Source: Gemmatimonadota bacterium
GTDB lineage: Bacteria > Gemmatimonadota > Gemmatimonadetes > Gemmatimonadales > GWC2-71-9
NCBI GenBank assembly: GCA_003221085.1
Contig: QHUD01000007.1
Location: 1-13,104 of the forward strand
Reading direction: 5' to 3'
Length of the DNA: 13,104 bases
A program made the position numbers and the translations under genes. Shown one piece after another: positions 5,970-12,613 of the stretch (its first letter is position 1; the number at the start of each line of letters is the position of its first letter). Under the pieces are notes generated by a model. It ran no database searches. It was not told the DNA's origin and saw nothing but the letters and a program-made list of their open reading frames with translations.

Positions 5970-7356
5970 CGTCGTCATTGTGAATTCCGGCGTCGCCAAT
6001 CTCGCGTCGATCACCAGCGCGTTCCGCCGGCTCGGCGCGGGCGTGGTCGTGACGGACGACGCGGCCGTCGTGGCAGCGGCGCGCCGCGTCGTCTTGCCGG
6101 GCGTGGGGGCGTTCGGAGCGGGCCTGGCAGCGCTGCGCGCGCGGGGTCTCGACCGCGCAGTCGCGGACGCGGTGGCGCGTAACACGCCGCTGCTCGGCGT
6201 GTGTCTGGGCATGCAGATGCTATGCGAGGGAAGCGAGGAGACCCCCGGTGTGGCTGGCCTCGGCGTGATCGCGGGCGGGTGCCGCCGCCTCCCCGACGAC
6301 GTGCGCGTGCCGCACCTCGGCTGGAACGCCGTGACGGCCGTATCGCAGGTCGGACTTGTCGACTCGGGTGTCGCCGCGTTTGCGAACTCCTATGCCCTGC
6401 TCGCAGCACCACCGGGTTGGACCCCAGCATGGACGACGCACGGCGTGCGGTTCATAGCGGCACTGGAGCGGGACCGCATCCTCGCGTGCCAATTCCACCC
6501 GGAGCTGTCCGGGGCCTACGGCGCGGCGCTGCTTGAGCGCTGGCTCTCCGGGGCAAGAGTCGCCCGGTCCGCGCCGGTGGGCGAGGGCCCGGAGCCGGGG
6601 CTCTTGCCACGCGTGGTGCCCTGCCTGGACGTGAGGGACGGGCGCGTGGTGAAGGGGGTCCGGTTCCAGCACTTGCGCGACGCGGGCGATCCGGCGGCAC
6701 AGGGGGCGCTGTACGAGTCCCAAGGCGCTGACGAGATCGTGGTCCTCGACGTGGCTGCGTCGCCCGAAGCGCGGGCCACGCAGATCGAGACGGTGGAGCG
6801 AGTGCGCGCGGCGATCCGCATTCCCCTCACCGTCGGTGGCGGGGTCCGGAGCGTGGATGACGCGCGCCGGCTGCTCGCGGCGGGGGCGGACAAGGTGAGC
6901 GTGAATACCGCCGCGGTGCAGCGCCCCGCCCTCCTCGCCGAGCTCGCGGCCGAGTTCGGGAGTCAATGCGTCGTGCTCGCCATCGATGCGCGTCGCACGG
7001 AGGGCGAAGATCGGTGGGAAGCGCTCGCGTTCGGCGGCCGCGAGCCAGGGCGACCCGATGCGGTGGCCTGGGCGCGGGAGGGCGCGTGTTTGGGTGCCGG
7101 GGAAATCCTGCTCACGAGCTGGGACCGCGACGGCACCCGGTTGGGTCCGGATCTGCCGTTGTTGCGAGCGGTAGCGGGAACCGTGCGCGTGCCCGTGATC
7201 GCCTCGGGCGGCATCGGCGAGCGCGGGCACGTGGAGGCCGCGCTGCGCGCGGGCGCGGACGCCGTGCTCGCGGCGTCGGTGTTCCACGACGGCGACGACA
7301 CCGTCGACGGCATCAAGGCCGATCTCTCCCTCCGCGGGATCCGGGTGCGGCGATGA
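5962..7356 (+). CDS. hisHF: HisH-HisF fusion: imidazole glycerol phosphate synthase
   Basis: One uninterrupted 464-residue frame holds both subunits of IGP synthase. Residues 1 to about 197 are the HisH glutaminase: LPGVGAFG (45-52), nucleophile C81 in GVCLGMQ, H179 and E181 in QFHPE. A roughly 15-residue linker rich in G, A, P and E follows (about 198-213). Residues 214-464 are the HisF cyclase: VPCLDVRDGRVVKG (219-232, catalytic D223), IDARR with catalytic D342, EILLTSWDRDGT (381-392) and LAASVFH (436-442). Ammonia made by HisH would pass through the HisF barrel to turn PRFAR into IGP and AICAR. The order is that of eukaryotic HIS7; most bacteria encode two proteins. The HisH motif usually HSYY reads NSYA. 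It overlaps hisB by 8 bp and hisAIE by 4 bp. Confidence 0.95.
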   Translation: MPDVVIVNSGVANLASITSAFRRLGAGVVVTDDAAVVAAARRVVLPGVGAFGAGLAALRARGLDRAVADAVARNTPLLGVCLGMQMLCEGSEETPGVAGLGVIAGGCRRLPDDVRVPHLGWNAVTAVSQVGLVDSGVAAFANSYALLAAPPGWTPAWTTHGVRFIAALERDRILACQFHPELSGAYGAALLERWLSGARVARSAPVGEGPEPGLLPRVVPCLDVRDGRVVKGVRFQHLRDAGDPAAQGALYESQGADEIVVLDVAASPEARATQIETVERVRAAIRIPLTVGGGVRSVDDARRLLAAGADKVSVNTAAVQRPALLAELAAEFGSQCVVLAIDARRTEGEDRWEALAFGGREPGRPDAVAWAREGACLGAGEILLTSWDRDGTRLGPDLPLLRAVAGTVRVPVIASGGIGERGHVEAALRAGADAVLAASVFHDGDDTVDGIKADLSLRGIRVRR

Positions 7357-8630
7357 TCGTTCCCAGCATCGACCTGATGCAAGGGCGCGCGGTCCAGCTG
7401 CGCCGGGGCCGGGAGTTCGTGCTGGACGGCGGCGACCCGATGGCCCGGCTCGAGGAGTTCGCGGTGGCCGGGGAGGTGGCGGTCGTCGACCTCGACGCCG
7501 CGCTCGACCAGGGGGGGGGCTCGAACGCAGGGCTGATCCGCGAGATGGTGCGCCGGGCGCCATGCCGCGTCGGGGGTGGCATTCGCGACCTCGACACGGC
7601 GCGTGCCTGGCTCGATGCCGGCGCGACGCGGATCATGATCGGTACTGCGGCGAGCCCGGACTTCTGCGGCGCCCTCCCGCGCGAGCGCGTGATCGCGGCG
7701 GTGGACGCGGAGCGCGGCCAGGTGGTCGTGGAGGGCTGGCGGACCGCCGCCGGCACCTCCGTGGTGGACCGGATCCGCGCGCTGGCACCGGTGGCCGGAG
7801 GGTTCCTGTTCACGCAGGTGGAGAACGAAGGCGCGATGGGCGGGTTCGATCTCGCGGCGGTGGCCGCCGCGGTGCGCGCCGCGGGCGACGCGCGTCTCAC
7901 GGCGGCCGGAGGGATCACAACGGCGGCGGAGATCGCCGAGCTGGACCGCATCGGGGCGGACGCGCAGGTGGGCATGGCGCTGTACACCGGGCGACTGCCG
8001 CTGGGCGACGCAGTGGCGGCACCGCTTGCGAAGCCGTTGGACGGCAACCTTTGGCCCACGGTCGTGTGCGACGAATCGGGACACACGCTGGGAGTCGTCT
8101 GGAGCACGCGTGAGTCGCTGGCGCGCGCGGTCACGGAACGCCAAGGCATCTACTGGTCCCGGTCGCGCCAGGCGTTGTGGGTAAAGGGCGAAACGTCGGG
8201 CAACACGCAGGAGCTGGTGCGCGTGGATCTGGACTGCGACCGTGACGCCCTGCGCTTCACCGTGCGGCAGCGCGGCGCCGGGTTCTGTCACCTCGACCGG
8301 CGGTCGTGCTGGCCATCGGGGTTCGATCTTGACGACCTCGCGCGCACTATCGCGGAGCGCGCCGCCCGCCCCGAGCCGGGGTCGGGAACGGCGAAGCTGC
8401 TCGCGGACGCCACGTTGCTCGCGGCCAAGCTGCAGGAGGAGGCCGAGGAGCTGGGCCGGGCCAGCGGACGCGCCGAAGTGGTGCACGAAGCCGCCGACCT
8501 GCTGTACCTCGCGCTGGTCGCAGTCGTCCGCGGGGGCGGCACGCTCGCGGACGTGGTGGCCGAGCTCTCCCGCCGGCGCGGTGCGGTCACCCGCCGGCCG
8601 ATGGCCGCGAAGGCGCAAGAGACCCGATGA
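7353..8630 (+). CDS. hisAIE: HisA-HisI-HisE trifunctional fusion
   Basis: 425 residues from the ATG at 7353, which overlaps the hisHF stop (ATGA). Residues 1 to about 225 are HisA (ProFAR isomerase): PSIDLMQGRAVQL (4-16) with catalytic D7, GGGIRD (74-79), the second catalytic Asp D118, and AAGGIT (184-189). Residues about 232-322 are HisI (PR-AMP cyclohydrolase): YWSRSR (267-272), LWVKGETSG (275-283), DLDCDRDAL (292-300) for metals, and CH...SC (312-319). Residues about 325-412 are HisE (PR-ATP pyrophosphohydrolase): KLQEEAEEL (359-367) and EAADLLYLALV (379-389). The protein thus has activities for steps 2, 3 and 4, in reverse order along the chain. HisIE fusions are common; a HisA on the front is not a form I know. 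The open frame upstream of 7353 lies inside hisHF and is not used. Confidence 0.93.
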   Translation: MIVPSIDLMQGRAVQLRRGREFVLDGGDPMARLEEFAVAGEVAVVDLDAALDQGGGSNAGLIREMVRRAPCRVGGGIRDLDTARAWLDAGATRIMIGTAASPDFCGALPRERVIAAVDAERGQVVVEGWRTAAGTSVVDRIRALAPVAGGFLFTQVENEGAMGGFDLAAVAAAVRAAGDARLTAAGGITTAAEIAELDRIGADAQVGMALYTGRLPLGDAVAAPLAKPLDGNLWPTVVCDESGHTLGVVWSTRESLARAVTERQGIYWSRSRQALWVKGETSGNTQELVRVDLDCDRDALRFTVRQRGAGFCHLDRRSCWPSGFDLDDLARTIAERAARPEPGSGTAKLLADATLLAAKLQEEAEELGRASGRAEVVHEAADLLYLALVAVVRGGGTLADVVAELSRRRGAVTRRPMAAKAQETR

Positions 8631-9889
8631 GTGAGCGCCTGCTGCCCCGGCGCTCGCTCGCGGACCTGGCGCGCGGCCGGCGGGACGCCGTGTCCACCCA
8701 AGCCCTCGCGGAGGCCGCGCCGATCGTGGACGCCGTGCGGGCCGGGGGTGAAGCGGCGCTGCGCGAGTACGCCGAGCGGTTCGGTGACGTGCGGCCGGGA
8801 GAGGGGCTGTTTCACGATCGGTCCGCGCTCGATCGCGCCCTCCGCCTCCTCCCGGCAGGCGATCGCGGGCGGCTCGAACGGGTCACGGAGCGGATCCGCC
8901 GGTTCGCGGAAGCTCAGTACCGTGCCTTGTGCCCGGCCTCGGTCCCCGTGCCCGGGGGTATCGCGGAGCATCGAATAGCGCCGGTCGAGCGCGCCGGCTG
9001 CTACGCTCCCGGCGGGCGCTATCCCTTGCCCTCGTCGGTCTTGATGACCGCGCTCACGGCCCGGGTCGCGGGCGTGCGAGACGTATGGGTAGCGAGCCCT
9101 AAGCCGCACGTCTTAAGTCTCGCCGCCGCCGCAATTGCGGGCGCGGACGGGCTCGTCGCGGCGGGCGGTGCACACGCGATCGCGGCGCTCGCCTACGGCG
9201 CGGGGCCGATCGCCCCCCGCGACGTGATCGTGGGGCCGGGGAACCGTTTCGTGACGGCGGCGAAGCAGCTGGTCTCCGGCGCGGTCGCGATCGACCTGCT
9301 GGCGGGCCCGTCTGAGCTGACGGTATTCGCGGACGACACTGCTGACCCGGGCCGCGTCGCGGCGGACCTGCTGGCGCAGGCCGAGCACGATCCCGAAGCC
9401 GTGCCGGTCCTCGTGAGCCTCGATCCTACCCTGCCGGATCGCGTGGAGGCGGAGCTCACCCGTCAGCTCGGCGACCTGCCTACGGCCGTGACGGCGCGGG
9501 CGGCGCTCGCGAACGGCGGCGTGATCCTAGTGACGAGCGTGGAGGAGGGCGTGGCGGCGTGCGACGCCATCGCACCCGAGCACCTGCAGCTAGATCTGCG
9601 CGACGCGGCTGCACTGGCGCCCCGGCTCGCCCATTACGGCGCGCTGTTCGTGGGCGCGGGAGCCGCGGAGGTCCTGGGCGATTACGGCGCGGGCCCGAAC
9701 CATGTGTTGCCGACCGGCGGGACGGCGCGCTCAACCGGCGGGCTCTCAGTCTACACGTTCCTGCGCGTGCGGACCTGGCTGCGCATCGACGACCGCGCCG
9801 CCGCGCGGCCGCTCATCGAGGACGCGATCTGGCTTGGCCGCGCGGAAGGGCTCGAAGCGCATGCGCGGGCGGCGGAGCGAAGGCTGTAG
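8627..9889 (+). CDS. hisD: Histidinol dehydrogenase
   Basis: 420 residues, typical of the family. It oxidises histidinol to histidine in two NAD-dependent steps, the end of the pathway. Motifs: VERAGCYAPGGRYPLPSSVL (120-139), VGPGNRFVTAAK (202-213), DLLAGPSELTVFAD (223-236), QAEHDP (251-256), catalytic APEHLQL (316-322; E318, H319) and GDYGAGPNHVLPTGG (351-365). Zinc ligands by family alignment are Q251, H254, D352 and H411. Its ATG overlaps the hisAIE stop by 4 bp. Many his operons start with hisG-hisD; here hisD is the last recognisable his gene. Confidence 0.96.
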   Translation: MSERLLPRRSLADLARGRRDAVSTQALAEAAPIVDAVRAGGEAALREYAERFGDVRPGEGLFHDRSALDRALRLLPAGDRGRLERVTERIRRFAEAQYRALCPASVPVPGGIAEHRIAPVERAGCYAPGGRYPLPSSVLMTALTARVAGVRDVWVASPKPHVLSLAAAAIAGADGLVAAGGAHAIAALAYGAGPIAPRDVIVGPGNRFVTAAKQLVSGAVAIDLLAGPSELTVFADDTADPGRVAADLLAQAEHDPEAVPVLVSLDPTLPDRVEAELTRQLGDLPTAVTARAALANGGVILVTSVEEGVAACDAIAPEHLQLDLRDAAALAPRLAHYGALFVGAGAAEVLGDYGAGPNHVLPTGGTARSTGGLSVYTFLRVRTWLRIDDRAAARPLIEDAIWLGRAEGLEAHARAAERRL

Positions 9890-9922
9890 CTTCCTTCTTC
9901 CATTTCGCGAAGCGAGCGGGCC

Positions 9923-9963
9923 TGTCATCCTGAGCGCCGCAGGCGCGAAGGATCAGGATGACA
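9923..9963. repeat. Palindromic REP-like element after hisD
   Basis: TGTCATCCTGA (9923-9933) and TCAGGATGACA (9953-9963) are perfect 11-bp inverted repeats. Inside is a second hairpin, GCGCC-GCA-GGCGC (9934-9946), then GAAGGA. The TGTCATCCTGAGCG...GCGAAGGATC string resembles a dispersed intergenic palindrome I associate with Acidobacteria-like and related genomes (recollection, not a search). It lies 34 bp after hisD with no T tract, so it may stabilise the operon mRNA end rather than terminate it. The rest of 9890-10082 holds a purine-rich tract (9982-10013), a weak promoter candidate, and no gene. Confidence 0.65.
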
Positions 9964-10024
9964 ACGCCGAGCGGCGGCGGTAGAAGAGGGAGAATGATGA
10001 GGAGAAGAAGAGCTGGGCCCGCTC

Positions 10025-10052
10025 TTCAGAGTGGGAAAGAACAGGGTATCTT
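10025..10052 (+). promoter_or_regulatory. Possible promoter of the DUF2911/nadA unit
   Basis: TTCAGA (10025-10030) and TATCTT (10047-10052), each four of six to consensus, are 16 bp apart, upstream of the DUF2911 start at 10083. Weak evidence; nadA and nadC might also be read from the his operon if transcription passes the repeat. Confidence 0.3.
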
Positions 10053-10082
10053 CTCTGTCCGAACAATTTCGGGAGTGAGGAC

Positions 10083-10590
10083 ATGCGGAGCATTCTGCTG
10101 ATCGCGGGCCTGACGTTGGCTCAGGCGCAGGGAGCCAGCACCCAGGCAGCCCCGTTCACCTGCTGGATCCGTGGAGCGGCCGATAAACTGGCCGAGCGGG
10201 CAAGTCCGCTCGACTCCATCGCGGTTCACCTCGGTAGCGGGACGCTGAAACTGTGCTACGGCCGACCGTCGGCGCGCGGGCGGAAGATCATGGGCGGGCT
10301 GGTCCCGTTCGATCAGCCCTGGCGGCTCGGCGCTAACGAGGCCACCAGCATCAACGTACCCGTCCCGGCCGAGATCGCCGGCGTGCGGGTGGAGCCGGGG
10401 TCGTACACACTGTACGCGATCCCCGGCGCATCCAGCTGGCAGATCGTCGTCAACCGCGACGTCAAGCGCGCTCAGCGCGCCCGTCGAGACGCTCACGCTC
10501 AAGTTCGCACCCGCCGCGGGGAATTCGACGGAGCTCGTCGTCGACTGGGAGAAGACCCGCGTCCGGATTCCGATTCGCCGGGCATCGTAG
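10083..10590 (+). pseudogene. DUF2911 protein gene, broken by a frame change
   Basis: The ATG at 10083 follows GGGAG (10071-10075). Frame 1 gives a short signal peptide (about residues 1-17, ending near AQAQG) and then a DUF2911 domain: YGRPSARGRKIMGGLVPF (59-76), WRLGANEAT (80-88), GSYTLYAIPGASSWQIVVNR (106-125). After about residue 129 this frame loses similarity, though it stays open into nadA (to 10820). In the next frame, from about 10468 to TAG at 10588-10590, the expected family end appears: SAPVETLTLKFAPAAG, then ELVVDWEKTRVRIP. About two dozen residues normally between these parts are missing, so a deletion not divisible by three at about 10467-10480 is likely, real or an assembly fault. 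The function of DUF2911 is unknown; it is probably exported. Confidence 0.75.
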
Positions 10591-10593
10591 AGG

Positions 10594-11544
10594 ATGACGG
10601 TGGCAACCGACCTGGTCTCGGAAATTCAGGCGCTCAAGGCGGAGCGCCACGCGGCCATCCTGGCGCACAACTACCAGATTCCGCCGATCCAGGACCTGGC
10701 CGACGTCGTGGCCGACTCGCTCCAGATGGCGCGCCGGGCCACCCAGCTCGACGCGCCCCTGCTGGTGATCTGTGGCGTGCAGTTCATGGCCGAGACGGCC
10801 GCCATCGCCAATCCGGATAAGCGCGTCCTCATCCCCGACCCCGAAGCCGGCTGCTCGCTCGCCGCCACGATCCGGCCAGAGGACGTGCGCGCGTGGCGCG
10901 CCGAGCATCCTGACGGTCTCGTAGTGGCCTACGTCAACTGCAGCGCGGCCGTCAAGGCCGAGGCGGACTACTGCTGTACCTCGGGGAACGCGGTCGCCGT
11001 CGTTCGCTCGCTCCCGCCCGACGTACCGGTGCTGTTCGTCCCGGACTTCTTCCTTGGCAGCTATCTGCGGCGCGTGACGGGGCGGGACCTGGACGTGTGG
11101 ATGGGAGAGTGTCACGTCCACGCCGCCCTGACGCCGGACGTGCTCGCGGCGCAGCGACAGCAGCACCCCGACGCCGAATTCCTGGTCCATCCGGAGTGCG
11201 GCTGCGTGACGAGCGCCATGTACTACGCCGAGTCCGACGGCGACGTCGCGGCGGGGCGGACAGCGATCGTCTCAACCGAGCAGATGATGCAGCGGGCGCG
11301 TACGTCGAGCGCCCGGAAGTTCGTGGTCGCGACGGAGACCGGCGTGCTACATCGCCTGCGCCGCGCAAACCCCGAAAAGCAGTTCCTGGCGGCGGCCGAC
11401 TCGGCGGAATGCCGCTACATGAAGATCATCACCCTCGAAAAACTGCGCGACTCGCTTCGGGACGAGAAATACGAAGTCACCGTGCCCGAGGGAACCGCAG
11501 CTCGGGCGCGGCGCGCCATCGAACGGATGCTGGCTATTGATTGA
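10594..11544 (+). CDS. nadA: Quinolinate synthase
   Basis: 316 residues. It condenses iminoaspartate and dihydroxyacetone phosphate to quinolinate, using an oxygen-sensitive [4Fe-4S] cluster. Motifs: LAHNYQIPPIQDLAD (23-37), CGVQFMAETAAI (60-71), VAYVNCSAAVKAEADYCCTS (111-130), GECHVH (171-176), HPECGC (199-204), TETGVLH (247-253) and ECRYMKIITLEKL (272-284). Cluster ligands by family position are C87, C173 and C273. The ATG at 10594 is 3 bp after the DUF2911 stop with AGAGG touching it, a poor spacing, so translation was probably coupled to the upstream gene before that was broken. nadC follows with an 8-bp overlap. No nadB (aspartate oxidase) is visible; the iminoaspartate source is outside the window. 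Confidence 0.95.
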   Translation: MTVATDLVSEIQALKAERHAAILAHNYQIPPIQDLADVVADSLQMARRATQLDAPLLVICGVQFMAETAAIANPDKRVLIPDPEAGCSLAATIRPEDVRAWRAEHPDGLVVAYVNCSAAVKAEADYCCTSGNAVAVVRSLPPDVPVLFVPDFFLGSYLRRVTGRDLDVWMGECHVHAALTPDVLAAQRQQHPDAEFLVHPECGCVTSAMYYAESDGDVAAGRTAIVSTEQMMQRARTSSARKFVVATETGVLHRLRRANPEKQFLAAADSAECRYMKIITLEKLRDSLRDEKYEVTVPEGTAARARRAIERMLAID

Positions 11545-12388
11545 CGTCTTGGGCCTGGAGGAGGTGCGCCGGGCGCTGGCCGAGGACCGCGCCGGTGAGG
11601 ACGTGACGACCAGGCTGCTCGGTCCCGCTGCGGACGCTCGGACGATTGCGCGGTTCGTCGCCGAAGGCCGCTTTGTAGTCGCCGGCCTGCCGATCGTCGA
11701 GCTGATCTTCCACGAGCTCGATTCAACCGCGTGCCTCGAGTCCCAGATCGCCGAGGGCGCCTGGACCACGCCGGAGACGGCGTTCGCGACGCTGCGGGCG
11801 AGCGGCCGGGTAGTGCTCGCAGGCGAGCGCGTGGCGCTCAACTTTCTGCAGCGGCTCTCCGGAGTGGCGACCCTTACGCGACGGGCCGTGGACGCCGTGG
11901 CAGGAACGCCGGCGAGAATCACGCATACGCGAAAGACCACCCCCGGGCTGCGGGCGCTCGAGCAATACGCGGTACGGGTTGGCGGAGGAGTCGACAACCG
12001 CGTGTCCCTCGCAGAGGCCGTGCTGTGGAAGGACAATCACTGGGCGCTACTCGGCACTCCACGTAGCGCGCTCGCCGATGCGCTCCGGAGCACCCCTCGG
12101 GGCGTTGCGGTCATGGTCGAGATCGAGGACGACGAGCAGCTGGACGCCGCGCTTGCCGCGGGAGTCACCCACATTCTCGCCGACAACCAATCGCCAGAGC
12201 GCATCCGGAGCTGGGCCGGTCGTGCCGGCCCAGGCATCACGATCCAGGCCTCGGGCGGGATCACGCCGGAGACCGCCCGCGCCTACGCGGAGGCCGGCGC
12301 GACGCTCATCTCCATCGGCGCGCTCACACACTCGGCTCCGGCAGTCGGCATCAACGTCGCCGTTGACACCCGTCGCCACGCTCTCTAG
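11537..12388 (+). CDS. nadC: Nicotinate-nucleotide pyrophosphorylase (quinolinate phosphoribosyltransferase)
   Basis: 283 residues from a TTG at 11537 that overlaps nadA by 8 bp; no ATG fits, and a TTG at 11549 is the nearest alternative. It converts quinolinate and PRPP to nicotinate mononucleotide. Motifs: LAEDRAGEDVTT (14-25), NFLQRLSG (102-109), TRKTTPGLR (131-139, with R132 and K133), WKDNH (164-168, K165), VEIED (194-198), ADN (215-217, D216), ASGGIT (238-243), IGALTHSAP (260-268). It departs from the family in several spots: GGGVDNR where GGGxNHR is usual (N154 for the active-site His), ADN for LDN, and VGIN near the end where LDIS-like sequence is usual. The distantly related ModD is an alternative, but the nadA neighbour and other motifs support NadC. 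Its last codons contain the promoter of the next leader. Confidence 0.9.
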   Translation: MIDVLGLEEVRRALAEDRAGEDVTTRLLGPAADARTIARFVAEGRFVVAGLPIVELIFHELDSTACLESQIAEGAWTTPETAFATLRASGRVVLAGERVALNFLQRLSGVATLTRRAVDAVAGTPARITHTRKTTPGLRALEQYAVRVGGGVDNRVSLAEAVLWKDNHWALLGTPRSALADALRSTPRGVAVMVEIEDDEQLDAALAAGVTHILADNQSPERIRSWAGRAGPGITIQASGGITPETARAYAEAGATLISIGALTHSAPAVGINVAVDTRRHAL

Positions 12389-12391
12389 GTT
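12363..12391 (+). promoter_or_regulatory. Promoter of the second Cys leader, inside nadC end
   Basis: TTGACA at 12363-12368, a 17-bp spacer, and TAGGTT at 12386-12391, whose first three bases are the nadC stop codon. The -10 keeps the T, A and final T of TANNNT. Transcription would start at about 12398, within 3 nt of the leader ATG at 12401. The spacing matches the two promoters in 3110-3207. Confidence 0.6.
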
Positions 12392-12400
12392 GCACTTCAG

Positions 12401-12493
12401 ATGCGCACGACGCCGCTGTGTTGTCTCGTCTGCTGTTGTAGCCGCCAGCTCCAGGGTTGGACGGACACCACGGCGCACCCAGTGACGACATGA
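12401..12493 (+). CDS. Second cysteine-rich leader peptide, before TSUP gene
   Basis: A 30-codon ORF from ATG at 12401 to TGA at 12491-12493. It begins MRTTPLCCLVCCCSR: five Cys in codons 7-13, four of them TGT. No Shine-Dalgarno precedes it and a promoter predicts a start within about 3 nt of the ATG, so it is likely leaderless. An intrinsic terminator lies 39 nt after the stop, then a TSUP transporter gene. It matches the cys-operon leader in layout, length and codon choice, which supports a cysteine-responsive attenuator. A G-rich stretch 14 nt after the last Cys codon (GGGTTGG, 12454-12460) can pair imperfectly with the terminator's 5' side (12538-12543). Chance occurrence of such an ORF is possible but unlikely given the Cys density. 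Confidence 0.75.
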   Translation: MRTTPLCCLVCCCSRQLQGWTDTTAHPVTT

Positions 12494-12532
12494 GGACTAT
12501 CTAAGCCTCTCGCCTCCTGAGCCGCTCCCAGG

Positions 12533-12563
12533 CCCGGCCACCCCAGCGTGCGCCGGGTTTTTT
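12533..12563 (+). terminator. Intrinsic terminator / attenuator before the TSUP gene
   Basis: CCCGGC (12533-12538) pairs with GCCGGG (12552-12557), extended by CAC (12539-12541) with GTG (12548-12550) around a one-base bulge. A run of six T (12558-12563) and GTTTG follow. It is the best-formed terminator in the window. It could end nadC transcripts too, but its place between a Cys leader and a sulfur-type transporter suggests it is conditional. Confidence 0.85.
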
Positions 12564-12613
12564 GTTTGTGCCATCACGACAGCAAATGCCAACACGTAGA
12601 GAGCGGGGCATCG

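Noticed and set aside
6966..7352. An N-terminal extension of HisAIE
   Set aside because: It lies inside hisHF in another frame; the HisA fold starts at MIVPSID at 7353.
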